Of a DNA stretch of 64,000 nt, positions 38,973 to 48,455 are shown piece by piece (the stretch's first letter is position 1; every line of letters starts with the position of its first letter). A program made the translations under genes and the position numbers. The notes under the pieces are model-generated. The model worked only from the letters and a program-made list of their open reading frames with translations, made no database searches and had not been told where the DNA came from. The DNA is from Hyphomicrobiales bacterium (GTDB lineage Bacteria; Pseudomonadota; Alphaproteobacteria; Rhizobiales; Rhizobiaceae), in NCBI GenBank assembly GCA_900472675.1, contig UCJA01000012.1, positions 49,357 through 113,356 on the forward strand, in the 5' to 3' direction.

Positions 38973-41806
38973 GCGCGCTCGCCTTCGCCTATCCCGCCAT
39001 CCTCTTCGGCCTTATTGCCCTGCCGGCCATCTGGTGGCTGCTGCGGCTGACGCCACCCCGGCCCCAGGCCGAAGTCTTCCCGCCGCTGCGGATTCTCGCA
39101 ACCGTGCTGAAGCGCGAGGAAACCCCGTCGAAGAGCCCCTGGTGGCTGACGCTGCTGCGCATGCTGCTCGCCGCCGCCGTCATCTTTGCGATCGCCGATC
39201 CCGTGCTCAACCCGCGCACCAGTTCGCTGAACACTGGCGGCCCGCTGGTGCTGGTGGTCGACAACGGCTGGGCGACCGCACCCGACTGGGAGCGCCGCGT
39301 CCAGACGGCCCAGCTCCTGATCGACGATGCCGAAAGCGCAGACATCCCCGTGTCCATTGCCTTCACCGCAAACGCCACCCAGGAAGCGACACCCGGAACC
39401 GCTGCCGCTGCGCGTGAGAAACTGGCCGCTGCCGGTCCAAGGCCCCTGGTGCCGGACCGCGCCCGCACGGCAAAATCCGTATCCGAAGCGCTCAACGGCA
39501 CAAAGCCCGGCACGCTGGTGCTCGTCTCCGATGGCGTCGCCGCTCCGGCAGACACCGACGCCATGGCAGCACTTGCCGCCCTGTCGCCATCAGACCTGCG
39601 GCTGATCGAGGGCGATGGCCGCAGCACGCTTGCGATTACCGGCGCGACCAACACCGCGACGGCCTTGAGCGTTGCCGCCACCCGCCTCGTCACCACCGGT
39701 CCCGAACAGCTGACAGTGGATGCGCTCGACAGCCAGGGCCGTTCGCTCGCCTCGGGCGCGCTGACCTTCCAGCCCGGCGCCGCAACAGCCACGACCGACA
39801 TCACCGCACCCTTCGAACTGCGCAATGATTTCGCCCGCCTGAGCGTGGAGGGCAATGCCACCGCCGGCACCGCCCATCTGCTCGATGATGGCTTCAAGCG
39901 CCGCCGGGTAGCACTTCTCGCCGGTGACAGCGGCAACGACCTGCAGCCGCTTCTCCTGCCGCTCTACTACATCAGCCGCGCGCTGGAGCCCTATGCAGAC
40001 GTGGTCGAGCCCCGCACGGCGGATCTCGCCACCTCCATCCCCGAGCTCCTTGCCAGCAATCCCTCGGCCATCATCATGGCCGACATCGGCCGCCTGCCGG
40101 CTGAAACCTATGCACCGCTGCAGCGCTGGCTGGCCCGCGGCGGCACGCTCATCCGCTTTGCCGGTCCGCGCCTTGCGGCAGCCCCAGCCGACGATCCGCT
40201 GGTGCCGGTGCGGCTGCGCCAGGGCGAACGGGCGCTGGGCGGTGCGATGTCCTGGTCCGAGCCGCAGCCGCTCGCGGAGTTTCCGGCCTTCGGCCCCTTC
40301 GCCGGCATGCCGCGCGCCGCCGATATCACCGTCAGCCGCCAGGTGCTGGCCGAACCGAGCGCCGATCTCGCCGAACGCACCTGGGCAAGCCTTGCCGACG
40401 GCACGCCCTTCGTGACGGAACGGGAAGTGGAAGCCGGCCGCATCGTGCTTTTCCACACCAGCGCCGAAGCCAGCTGGTCCAACCTGCCGCTGTCTGGGAA
40501 CTTCGTCGAAATGCTGCGTCGTCTGGTACAGCTCGCCCGCGCCGGCGGTGCGCTGCCCTCCGGAGCCGAAGGCGCTGCCGCAGCACTGGCGCCCTACCGC
40601 CTGCTGACCGCCGACGGCATCCTCACCACAGAAACCGGCACGGCCCGTCCGATCGCCATCCGACCGGGGGAAACACCCGTGGCAAGCTTCGATCACCCAC
40701 CCGGCCTCTATGGCACCGAAGATGGCTACAGCGCCGTCAATCTCTTGGCCCCGAGGACCGTGCTCGCACCCTTCGACGCCTCGGCGGCCGGCGCCAATCT
40801 CCGTCGCGAAGGCCTCGCCGGTGGTGAAGCCTACTCTTTGCGCCCGCTGCTTTTTGCGCTCGCCTTCGCGCTGCTGGTCATCGACAGCCTCATCATGCTC
40901 TTCATGAACGGCGCACTCTCCGGCCGGCCACGCCGCCGGCAGACCGCAGGCAGTGTTGCCGCAAGCCTTGTCGCTGCGTTCGCGTTCGGCCTTCTGGCGT
41001 TCTCGCCCGGACACCTGCGGGCGCAGGAGATCGCCCCCGGCGCCGCCACCAAGCCCGGTGACCAGCAGATCCTGGAACGGCTCGACACCACCCATCTCGC
41101 CTACGTCACCACCGGCGAGGCCGATGTGGACCGGATCTCGCAGCAGGGCCTGGAGGGGCTGAGCCAGTTCCTGACCTACCGCACGACGCTTGAGCCCGGC
41201 ACGCCTGTGGGCATCGACATCACCAAGGATGAGCTTTCCTTCTACCCAATCATCTACTGGCCGATTTCCGCCACCGCTCCCATGCCCTCCGAGGCTGCGA
41301 TTTCGCGCATCGACGCCTATATGCGCAACGGCGGCACCGTTCTGTTCGACACCCGCGACCAGTTTTCCACGCTCGATGGCGGCGGCTCCAGCCCCAACGC
41401 CCAGCGCCTGCAGGCCATCCTTGCGGATATCGATATTCCCGCACTGGAGCCGACGCCAGCCAACCACGTGCTGACCCGCTCCTTCTACCTGCTGCGCGAT
41501 TTCCCCGGCCGCTATGCCGGAAGCCCGCTCTGGGTGGAGGCCCGCCAGGACGCGAAAACCAGCACCTCTCAGCTCTCCTCCAGCGGCGATGGCGTGACGC
41601 CTATTCTCATTACCGGCAATGACTTCGCCGGCGCCTGGGCCATCGATGCGCAGGGCGCGCCCGTGCTCCCGACAGTTCCGGCCGACGAGATGCAGCGCGA
41701 ATATGCCTACCGCGCCGGCGTCAACATCCTGATGTACATGCTGACCGGCAACTACAAGGCGGACCAGGTGCATGTGCCGGCCCTCCTCGAACGGCTCGGA
41801 CAATGA
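38969..41806 (+). CDS. DUF4159 domain protein with BatA-type N-terminus
   Basis: A 945-residue inner-membrane protein. The N-terminus (FAYPAILFGLIALPAIWWLLRL and a second hydrophobic segment near 60-75) is the BatA-like region; a large periplasmic part follows, with a Gln-amidotransferase-like domain, a membrane segment near 630-645, and another near 665-680. The C-terminal ~250 residues form DUF4159 (LAYVTTGEADVDRISQQGLEGL, then DELSFYPIIYWPI). No full MIDAS site is seen in the N-terminal domain. Operon position and fold point to a scaffold of the MoxR-dependent envelope system. Confidence 0.9.
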   Translation: MSALAFAYPAILFGLIALPAIWWLLRLTPPRPQAEVFPPLRILATVLKREETPSKSPWWLTLLRMLLAAAVIFAIADPVLNPRTSSLNTGGPLVLVVDNGWATAPDWERRVQTAQLLIDDAESADIPVSIAFTANATQEATPGTAAAAREKLAAAGPRPLVPDRARTAKSVSEALNGTKPGTLVLVSDGVAAPADTDAMAALAALSPSDLRLIEGDGRSTLAITGATNTATALSVAATRLVTTGPEQLTVDALDSQGRSLASGALTFQPGAATATTDITAPFELRNDFARLSVEGNATAGTAHLLDDGFKRRRVALLAGDSGNDLQPLLLPLYYISRALEPYADVVEPRTADLATSIPELLASNPSAIIMADIGRLPAETYAPLQRWLARGGTLIRFAGPRLAAAPADDPLVPVRLRQGERALGGAMSWSEPQPLAEFPAFGPFAGMPRAADITVSRQVLAEPSADLAERTWASLADGTPFVTEREVEAGRIVLFHTSAEASWSNLPLSGNFVEMLRRLVQLARAGGALPSGAEGAAAALAPYRLLTADGILTTETGTARPIAIRPGETPVASFDHPPGLYGTEDGYSAVNLLAPRTVLAPFDASAAGANLRREGLAGGEAYSLRPLLFALAFALLVIDSLIMLFMNGALSGRPRRRQTAGSVAASLVAAFAFGLLAFSPGHLRAQEIAPGAATKPGDQQILERLDTTHLAYVTTGEADVDRISQQGLEGLSQFLTYRTTLEPGTPVGIDITKDELSFYPIIYWPISATAPMPSEAAISRIDAYMRNGGTVLFDTRDQFSTLDGGGSSPNAQRLQAILADIDIPALEPTPANHVLTRSFYLLRDFPGRYAGSPLWVEARQDAKTSTSQLSSSGDGVTPILITGNDFAGAWAIDAQGAPVLPTVPADEMQREYAYRAGVNILMYMLTGNYKADQVHVPALLERLGQ

Positions 41807-41851
41807 TGCAGATGATGGTGAGCAAGGCGCTTATAGAAAAGAACCCCTCCC

Positions 41852-41868
41852 CCCTCTCTCATAGAGGG
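41852..41868 (+). promoter_or_regulatory. Hairpin covering the ribosome-binding site of the next gene
   Basis: CCCTCT (41852-41857) pairs with AGAGGG (41863-41868) across a 5-base loop. AGAGGG is also the best ribosome-binding site for ATG 41877, 8 bases downstream. Folding would hide it. Confidence 0.4.
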
Positions 41869-41876
41869 CTGAGCCT

Positions 41877-43952
41877 ATGACCCTGGAATTTGCACCCTTC
41901 TTCCCCTGGACGGTGATCGCGGCACTCGGCCTATTGGCCCTGCTCCTGGCAGCGCTCGCCTTCTGGCGCGGGCTGCGCGGCGCGACGCTTCGCACGCTGG
42001 CGCTCGTGGCGCTTCTGTTGGCGCTGACCAACCCGACGCTCAACCAGGAAGATCGCGAGCCGCTCTCCACCATCGTTCCCGTCATCGTCGACCGCTCGCA
42101 AAGCCAGGATACCGCGGGTCGCAAGGAACAGACGGACGAGGCGCTCGCAAGCCTCAAGGACCGCTTCTCCCGCTACCCGAGGATCGAGACGCGCATCGTC
42201 GATGTCGGCAATGACGAGAGCTCCGACACGCCCTCGACGCGGCTGTTTACGGCGCTCCGCTCGGCTTTGTCGGACGTCCCCCCGGCAAGGGTCGGCGGTG
42301 CCGTCTTCCTGACCGACGGCCAGATCCATGACCTGCCCGGCGTCAATCAGGACCTCGGCTTCAATGCGCCGCTGCATGGCCTGATCACCGGCAAGCCCGA
42401 CGAATTCGACCGACGGGTCGAAGTGGTGCGGGCCCCGCGCTTCGGCATCGTTGGCGAGGAACAGGAACTGAGCCTGAGGGTCTTCGACGACGGCCGTGCC
42501 CAGACCGGCGGCGGCGCCACCGCTGAAGTCACCGTGCGAATGAACGGCCAGCAGATCGCCACGCTGCAGGCAAGGCCGGGCGCCGAAGTGCCCTTCTCCT
42601 TCAATGTCCCGCGCGGTGGCAACAACGTCATGGAATTTTCCGTGGCCGAGCTTCCCGGCGAGGTGACCGTTGCCAACAACCGCGCCGTCCACGTCATCGA
42701 CGGCATTCGCCAGAACCTGCGCGTCCTCTTGGTTTCGGGCGAGCCGCATGCGGGCGAACGCGCCTGGCGCAACCTGCTGAAGTCCGACGCCTCGGTGGAT
42801 CTCGTCCACTTCACCATTCTGCGCCCGCCGGAAAAGCAGGATGGCACGCCGATCAACGAGCTGTCGCTGATCGCCTTTCCGACCCGCGAGCTGTTTGTCG
42901 AGAAGATCAAGGACTTCGACCTGATCATCTTCGACCGCTACAAGCACCGCGGCGTGCTGCCCATCCTCTATTACGATTACATCGCCCAATACGTGGAAAA
43001 CGGCGGCGCGCTGCTGATCGCCGCTGGCCCCGAACATGCGGGCGAGGATTCGATCGCGGCCACCCCGCTCGAACAGGTACTGCCGGCAGCCCCGACCGGC
43101 AACATGCACGACGCCGCCTTCTACCCGCACCTGTCGGAGCTGGGCGCCAAGCATCCCGTCACCCGCGGCCTCGATGGCTCGGGCTCCAACCCGCCTGCCT
43201 GGGGCCGCTGGTTCCGCACGGTCGACGTGGATCCGCCGCGCGGCCAGACGGTGATGGAAGGCGACGGCAAGCGTCCGCTCCTGGTGCTCAACCGCCAGGG
43301 CCAGGGCCGTGTCGCCATGCTCCTGTCCGACCAGGGCTGGCTCTGGGCCCGCGGCTTTGAAGGCGGCGGACCGCATGTCTCCCTCTACCGGCGCATGGCC
43401 CACTGGCTGATGAAGGAACCGGAACTGGAGGAAGAGGCCCTCACCGCCCGCGCCTCCGGCCGCTCGCTCGAAGCAACCCGCCAGACCATCGGCGACGCCC
43501 CGGGTCCGGCGACCATCAAATATCCCTCCGGCCGCACCGAAACCATGCCGATGACGGCAGCCGGCCCCGGCCAGTACAAGCTGGAACGGCGCATGGAGGA
43601 AACCGGCCTGTTTGAAGTGTCGAACGGCGAGTTCTCCACGCTCGTTCACGTCGGCACGGTAGATGCGCCCGAGTTCAAGGCCATGATCTCGACCGAAGAG
43701 ACGCTGAAGCCCTATGCGGACAAGACCCGCGGCCTCGTTGCCCGCGTCGCTTCGGGCGATGGCATCACCCTGCCGGATATCCTGCCGGTGCGCGGCGACG
43801 TGCGCGTCAGCGACCCGAACCGCATGGTCATCCGCATGACCGACGAGACGGTGCTGCGCGGCATCAACTCGCTGCCCCTGTTTGCCGGATTTGCCGGGCT
43901 CTCGGCGCTTCTTCTCGTGATTGCCGCCACCTGGTGGCGCGAGGGCCGCTGA
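41877..43952 (+). CDS. Large membrane protein of the MoxR/DUF58 operon
   Basis: A 691-residue protein with two N-terminal membrane segments (about 8-55), a large periplasmic region and a C-terminal membrane segment (SLPLFAGFAGLSALLLVIAATWW). The region after the anchor has a von Willebrand-like start (VPVIVDRSQSQD, DGQIHDLPG). The middle (VRVLLVSGEPHAGERAWRNLL and GGALLIAAGPEH) has a class I glutamine-amidotransferase-like fold without an obvious catalytic Cys. It pairs with the DUF4159 protein upstream (70-base gap). Function is not established; homologues occur in the same operon in alphaproteobacteria. Confidence 0.85.
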   Translation: MTLEFAPFFPWTVIAALGLLALLLAALAFWRGLRGATLRTLALVALLLALTNPTLNQEDREPLSTIVPVIVDRSQSQDTAGRKEQTDEALASLKDRFSRYPRIETRIVDVGNDESSDTPSTRLFTALRSALSDVPPARVGGAVFLTDGQIHDLPGVNQDLGFNAPLHGLITGKPDEFDRRVEVVRAPRFGIVGEEQELSLRVFDDGRAQTGGGATAEVTVRMNGQQIATLQARPGAEVPFSFNVPRGGNNVMEFSVAELPGEVTVANNRAVHVIDGIRQNLRVLLVSGEPHAGERAWRNLLKSDASVDLVHFTILRPPEKQDGTPINELSLIAFPTRELFVEKIKDFDLIIFDRYKHRGVLPILYYDYIAQYVENGGALLIAAGPEHAGEDSIAATPLEQVLPAAPTGNMHDAAFYPHLSELGAKHPVTRGLDGSGSNPPAWGRWFRTVDVDPPRGQTVMEGDGKRPLLVLNRQGQGRVAMLLSDQGWLWARGFEGGGPHVSLYRRMAHWLMKEPELEEEALTARASGRSLEATRQTIGDAPGPATIKYPSGRTETMPMTAAGPGQYKLERRMEETGLFEVSNGEFSTLVHVGTVDAPEFKAMISTEETLKPYADKTRGLVARVASGDGITLPDILPVRGDVRVSDPNRMVIRMTDETVLRGINSLPLFAGFAGLSALLLVIAATWWREGR

Positions 43953-43955
43953 TCC

Positions 43956-44375
43956 ATGGCAGCCGATCTCAGCCTGACCGCGACCCCGTCCAGCGCGGAT
44001 CTCGACGTCATTCTGGGCGGGCTGAGCGCCTTCAACGAGGCCGACGTCGGCCCCGCCGGGCGCGAACTTCTGGCCGTTCTGATCCGCGACGAGAACGGCC
44101 GCACGATCGGCGGCCTCTCCGGCTATACCGCCTGGGGCTGGCTGTTCACGCAGCTGCTGTTCATTCCGGAAGCCTTGCAGGGCAAGGGCATGGCAGGACA
44201 ACTGCTCGAGATGGCCGAGGCAGAGGCACGCCGTCGTGGTTGCCAGGGCGCCTGGATCGATACCTTCAACCCCAATGCCCGCAAGGCCTACATGCGCCAG
44301 GGCTACGAGGTCTTCGGCGAACTGCCGGGCTTCGTGGCCGGCCGCACCCGCACCTTCTTGAAGAAGACACTCTAG
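43956..44375 (+). CDS. GNAT family N-acetyltransferase (first tandem copy)
   Basis: A 139-residue GNAT protein. The acetyl-CoA-binding motif A lies in LLFIPEALQGKGMAGQLLEMAE (QGKGMAG instead of the usual R/QxxGxG/A), followed by EARRRGCQGAWIDTFNPNARKAYMRQGYE. It begins 3 bases after the membrane protein gene, so it may be read from the MoxR operon. It is clearly related to the protein at 44826-45269 and to a decayed fragment at 44741-44792. Substrate unknown. Confidence 0.88.
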   Translation: MAADLSLTATPSSADLDVILGGLSAFNEADVGPAGRELLAVLIRDENGRTIGGLSGYTAWGWLFTQLLFIPEALQGKGMAGQLLEMAEAEARRRGCQGAWIDTFNPNARKAYMRQGYEVFGELPGFVAGRTRTFLKKTL

Positions 44376-44452
44376 GCTATCAGCCTTGCCGCAGGGACGG
44401 CTCGGTTCCGAGCTCGGCGGATCGTTGTTGAATGGCATGAAAGGGGTTTGCT

Positions 44453-44716
44453 GTGGGTATGATTTTCGGCGCCTTGTTGATCATGACGGCGGCTGGAGCG
44501 CTTATCGCCTGGATCGTCAGAAAGGCTGGGCCGGTCAGTTTGCCCGTGTCCAATGTGATCGGCTGCCTCACCGCGGCTGTTGTCTGGTCCGGTCTCTATG
44601 CCCGTAGCGCCGGAGTTCCGTTCAGCAACGCCGCCAGCCTCTATGTCCCGGCTGCCATCGTTGCCTGCATTTTGCTCTACCTCATCGGGATGCGCCGGAA
44701 GTCAGACGCTGACTGA
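44453..44716 (+). CDS. Small two- or three-segment membrane protein of unknown function
   Basis: An 87-residue protein of hydrophobic segments at about 4-22, 31-48 and 60-80, with a short basic-acidic tail. GTG 44453 is preceded by AAAGGGG at good spacing; ATG 44459 is the alternative. No family recognised. It sits between the two GNAT genes, which suggests it entered after the duplication. Confidence 0.6.
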   Translation: MGMIFGALLIMTAAGALIAWIVRKAGPVSLPVSNVIGCLTAAVVWSGLYARSAGVPFSNAASLYVPAAIVACILLYLIGMRRKSDAD

Positions 44717-44740
44717 CTGCAGCACGATCGAGAATTTTCT

Positions 44741-44792
44741 GAGGCCGCGCACCCGCACCCGCACCTTCCTCAGGAAAGCTCTATAAGCTATC
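44741..44792 (+). pseudogene. Decayed 3' end of a third GNAT gene
   Basis: This stretch still encodes a C-terminus FLRPRTRTRTFLRKAL followed by TAA and GCTATC, and closely matches the end of the first GNAT gene (44335-44385), which encodes GRTRTFLKKTL, TAG, GCTATC. The match continues past the stop codon. No upstream part of the gene remains. It shows an ancestral array of at least three tandem copies. Confidence 0.6.
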
Positions 44793-44825
44793 TGTCCCGT
44801 CGATTTCCTCGACCGGACGAGACCA

Positions 44826-45269
44826 ATGCCCCTGCCACTGACCATCACCGAAACGATCGTGCCCGAGGACGAGGCCGTCATCCTCGATCGCCTCAAGGAT
44901 TTCAACCTGGAGACCTTCGGCAGGAGCGATAAGCGCGACCTTTTCATCCCGCTGCATGACGACGCCGGCGCCGTCATCGGCGGGCTGGTGGGCTATACCG
45001 GCCGCGGCTGGCTCTACACCGCCATGCTGTTCGTTCCGGAGACGCTGCGCGGACAGGGGCTGGCGTCCCGCATGCTTGGTATGGCCGAAGACGAGGCACG
45101 CCGTCGCGGCTGCATCGGCGCCTATATCGACACCATGAACCCGCAGGCGCTCAGGCTCTACCTCGCGAACAGTTACCGCGTCATCGGCAGCCTGCAGCAT
45201 CTTGAAGGCGGCCATGCCGTGACCTGGCTTGAAAAGCGTTTCCCGCCAGGCGACACCTCAGGCGAGTGA
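44826..45269 (+). CDS. GNAT family N-acetyltransferase (second tandem copy)
   Basis: A 147-residue paralogue of the GNAT at 43956. Motif A is LFVPETLRGQGLASRMLGMAE, followed by EARRRGCIGAYIDTMNPQALRLY. The N-terminal strand and GGLVGYTGRGWLYT align with GGLSGYTAWGWLFT of the first copy. The last 12 bases overlap the end of the convergent MFS gene. Substrate unknown. Confidence 0.88.
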   Translation: MPLPLTITETIVPEDEAVILDRLKDFNLETFGRSDKRDLFIPLHDDAGAVIGGLVGYTGRGWLYTAMLFVPETLRGQGLASRMLGMAEDEARRRGCIGAYIDTMNPQALRLYLANSYRVIGSLQHLEGGHAVTWLEKRFPPGDTSGE

Positions 45270-46571
45270 GGCGTCGCGGGTTTCGGTGGTCATGCTCATG
45301 CCCGCCACGGCGGCGATCAGCAGGAGGCCGGCGAAGATCCCGATCGTCAGACCAAAGCCATGCGCGACCACGTATCCCATCAGCGAGGGTGCAAGCAGGC
45401 CGCCTAACCGCGCCATGGCACCGGCCGCCCCCATGCCCGTCGCGCGCGCATGGGTCGGAAACAGCTCCGGCGTATAGGCATAAAGAGCGCCCCAGGTGCC
45501 TAGAAGCGCAAAGCTCATGATCATCAGCGCAGACGCAATGAGGGCGGCATTGAAGCTGAGGACGAACAGCCCGCAGCCGAAGGCCGATAGCAGGCAGAAC
45601 CCGATCAGCGTCGGGCGGCGACCCCAGCGCTCGACGCCGAAGGCCGCCAGTGCGTAGCCGGGGATCTGTGCGAGCGCCATCAGCACCAGGAAGCCGTAGC
45701 CGCGCACGAACCCGAAACCCTCGCCCGCCAGCCGTGCCGGCATCCAGGTGAAGATCCCGTAGTAGGCGACCGACACCAGGAACCAGATGAGCAGGATGGT
45801 CAGGCTGCTGCGGCGAAGTGTGGGCGAAAACAGTCCGGTCCGCGGCACCGGCGCAGGCAGCGCCAGATCGTCGTGAAGCCCGAGTTCAGGCTTGCCGTTG
45901 ATGGCGAGCATCCGGTTCACCACCTCCTTCGCCTCTTCCCGCTTTCCCGCACGCAGCAGGTAGATAGGCGAATCGGGGATCAGCACCCGCATGCCGATGC
46001 CGGCCAGCGCCGGCAGCGCCGTCACCGCAAAGATCAGCCGCCAGGCGTCGGTCATGCCCGCAGCGCTCGCAGCCCAGGCGGTCAGCGCCACCACCAGCGT
46101 GCCGATCGCCCAGAAGCCTTCAAGCAGCACCAGCCAGCGGCCGCGGTTCTTGGCCGGCAGGAATTCCGACATCATCGCGTAATCGACCGGCAGCGTGCCG
46201 CCGACGGCAATGCCGGTGAGGAAGCGCAGCACGAGCAGGATGGTGAAACTGGGGGCGAAAACCGACAGGATGCCGAACAGCGCATCGCAGCCGACCGTGA
46301 TGATCAGCACCTTGCGCCGCCCGATGCGATCGGCGAGCCGGCCGAAGCCCATGGCGCCGAGCAGCATGCCGAGAAAGAACACCGTGCCGGTCTGCAGCGC
46401 TTCGGGAACCGTCAGCCCGAAGCTCGCGGCAATCGAGGCTGCCGTGAAGCCGACCGCCAGCACCTGCATGGCATCCGCCGCCCACACCAGGCCAAACACG
46501 CCGATCAGCCGTTTCTGGTAGAGGCCCGCGCCTGCGCGGTCCAAAGCTGCATCCAAGGAAATCGTGCCCAT
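45258..46571 (-). CDS. MFS transporter, metabolite:H+ symporter type
   Basis: A 437-residue inner-membrane carrier with twelve segments. The MFS motif between segments 2 and 3 is GRLADRIGRRK, repeated in degenerate form as FGVERWGRRP, and TELFPTHARATGMG lies near segment 11. This places it in the sugar/aromatic-acid (SV2-like, AAHS-like) branch. ATG 46571 is chosen because GGTGGGCG lies just before it; the frame is open to 46622. Substrate unknown. A GNAT gene lies 70 bases upstream on the same strand. Confidence 0.9.
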   Translation of the reverse strand: MGTISLDAALDRAGAGLYQKRLIGVFGLVWAADAMQVLAVGFTAASIAASFGLTVPEALQTGTVFFLGMLLGAMGFGRLADRIGRRKVLIITVGCDALFGILSVFAPSFTILLVLRFLTGIAVGGTLPVDYAMMSEFLPAKNRGRWLVLLEGFWAIGTLVVALTAWAASAAGMTDAWRLIFAVTALPALAGIGMRVLIPDSPIYLLRAGKREEAKEVVNRMLAINGKPELGLHDDLALPAPVPRTGLFSPTLRRSSLTILLIWFLVSVAYYGIFTWMPARLAGEGFGFVRGYGFLVLMALAQIPGYALAAFGVERWGRRPTLIGFCLLSAFGCGLFVLSFNAALIASALMIMSFALLGTWGALYAYTPELFPTHARATGMGAAGAMARLGGLLAPSLMGYVVAHGFGLTIGIFAGLLLIAAVAGMSMTTETRDASLA

Positions 46572-46641
46572 CGCGCCCACCATGCCATTCGCATCCGGCC
46601 GGCAAACGTCCGGCCCCTGCAAAAGGCTTAGCGGAATCGCA

Positions 46642-47160
46642 TCACGGCCGCCAGCCGATCCTGCCCTTCAGCCGGGAATGCACATCCGGGCGAAGCGGCA
46701 CGACAAGGACGCGGTTCGGATCCACCGGCCCGGGAAACTGCAGCGCGTTATAGGCCACCTTCTCGAACCCGAGCGGCCCGTAATAGGGCGCGTCACCCAC
46801 CAGGATCACGGCCTCCGAGCCCTTGCGCTTGGCCGCATCGATGGCGATCCGCACCAGTTCGCGACCGATGCCGCGGTTCTTATGAGAGGGACGCACCGCA
46901 AGCGGGCCGAGCAGATGGCCCTTCACGTCACCGGCCATCACCGCCGTCATCCGCACGGAGCCGATCGTCTCGCCGTCGTCGGCGCACACGAAGGACAGCG
47001 TCCGGTCATGCGCGCCCTCTTCGCGGATCCGCGCCGCGGCGCGTGTATGGCGACCGGGACCGAAGGCCTCCTCGTTGATGAGTTCGATCACCTCGTCATG
47101 CGAGGCATCCTCCGTCAGGTAGACGAGGTCGTGCTTGGGCTTGAGATTGTGCTGGGACAT
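46642..47160 (-). CDS. GNAT family N-acetyltransferase (YhbS-like)
   Basis: A 172-residue GNAT. The acetyl-CoA motif is LAVRPSHKNRGIGRELVRIAID, and the segment VILVGDAPYYGPLGFEKV is typical of the YhbS-like predicted acetyltransferases. It is not close to the tandem pair at 44-45 kb. It is divergent from the glutathionyl-hydroquinone reductase gene across a 283-base gap in which I see only promoter space. Confidence 0.9.
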   Translation of the reverse strand: MSQHNLKPKHDLVYLTEDASHDEVIELINEEAFGPGRHTRAAARIREEGAHDRTLSFVCADDGETIGSVRMTAVMAGDVKGHLLGPLAVRPSHKNRGIGRELVRIAIDAAKRKGSEAVILVGDAPYYGPLGFEKVAYNALQFPGPVDPNRVLVVPLRPDVHSRLKGRIGWRP

Positions 47161-47443
47161 GGGACGATGAAGCCGTTGAAAATGAGCGGACAGGACAAGA
47201 GATCGCGATGACGCGCCATGGGGGCGTCGTGTCGGCGGATCAGCGTCGTCGCAGCACTCGTGCTTCAGTCATGAAAAACTTCCCGGATTGCGGAAAGGCC
47301 AGTAGCAAGAAAAACCCGGGTCGTCCAACCCAAAAACAATGCGTTCGCAAAACAGTGTCTCGCTATCGCTGCCGCCTGCCGTATCTATGGGACAAAGCGC
47401 GCACGATGGCGCCCGCCGAGAAGGCGTGAAGAAGGAGAGTTTC

Positions 47444-48442
47444 ATGGGCATGTTGGTCGAAGGCAAGTGGCACGACGTCTGGTACGACACCAAGGCCACC
47501 AAGGGTCGCTTCGAAAGATCCGCCTCGCAGTTCCGCAACTGGATCACGCCGGATGGCGCCCCCGGCCCCTCCGGCCATGGCGGCTTCAAGGCGGAGGCCG
47601 GGCGCTACCACCTTTACGTCTCGCTCGCCTGTCCCTGGGCGCACCGCACGCTGATCTACCGCAAGCTGAAGCAGCTCGAGGATGTGATCTCCGTCTCCGT
47701 CGTGGACTACCTGATGCTGGAAAACGGCTGGGAATTCAGGACGCGCGACAATGATCCGCACGGCACGACCGGCGACGACCTGTTCGGCTCCGACTACCTC
47801 TACCAGGTGTACCTGAAGGCCGACCCCACCTATTCCGGTCGTGTCACCGTGCCCGTGCTGTGGGACAAGCAGCAAAACACCATCGTCTCCAACGAAAGCG
47901 CGGAGATCATCCGCATGTTGAACAGCGCCTTCGACGGACTGACCGGCTCGACGCTTGACCTCTACCCCAAAACTCTGCGCGGCGAGATCGATGAGATCAA
48001 CACGCTGGTCTACGACACGGTCAACAACGGGGTCTACAAGGCGGGCTTCGCCACCACTCAGGACGCCTACGAGGAAGCCGTCACGCGCCTGTTCGAGTCG
48101 CTCGGCAGCCTGGAGGAAAGGCTTGGGCGCTCACGCTACCTGCTGGGGGACCAGCCGACCGAGGCAGACTGGCGCCTGTTCACCACGCTGGTGCGCTTCG
48201 ACGCGGTCTATGTCGGCCACTTCAAGTGCAATATCCGCCGCATCGCCGACTATCCGAACCTGTCAGGATACCTGCGCGATCTCTACCAGCAGCCGGGCGT
48301 CGCCGGGACCTGCAATCTCGTCCACATCAAGAACCACTATTACGGCAGCCACAAAACCATCAACCCAACCGGCGTCGTGCCTGTCGGCCCTGTGCTTGAC
48401 CTGGATGCCCCGCATGGACGCGAACACGCAGGCCAGGCCTGA
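47444..48442 (+). CDS. Glutathionyl-hydroquinone reductase (Xi-class glutathione transferase)
   Basis: A 332-residue GST-fold enzyme that removes glutathione from glutathionyl-hydroquinones. The catalytic motif CPWA (Cys63) sits in LYVSLACPWAHRTLIYRKL, and the Xi-class C-terminal part has NNGVYKAGFATTQDAYEEAV and TEADWRLFTTLVRFDAVYVGHFKCN. GAAGGAGAG precedes ATG 47444; the open frame upstream is not family-like. The protein belongs with E. coli YqjG and the PcpF enzymes. It stands alone, divergent from a GNAT gene. Confidence 0.94.
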   Translation: MGMLVEGKWHDVWYDTKATKGRFERSASQFRNWITPDGAPGPSGHGGFKAEAGRYHLYVSLACPWAHRTLIYRKLKQLEDVISVSVVDYLMLENGWEFRTRDNDPHGTTGDDLFGSDYLYQVYLKADPTYSGRVTVPVLWDKQQNTIVSNESAEIIRMLNSAFDGLTGSTLDLYPKTLRGEIDEINTLVYDTVNNGVYKAGFATTQDAYEEAVTRLFESLGSLEERLGRSRYLLGDQPTEADWRLFTTLVRFDAVYVGHFKCNIRRIADYPNLSGYLRDLYQQPGVAGTCNLVHIKNHYYGSHKTINPTGVVPVGPVLDLDAPHGREHAGQA

Positions 48443-48455
48443 AAACTGGAAAAGC

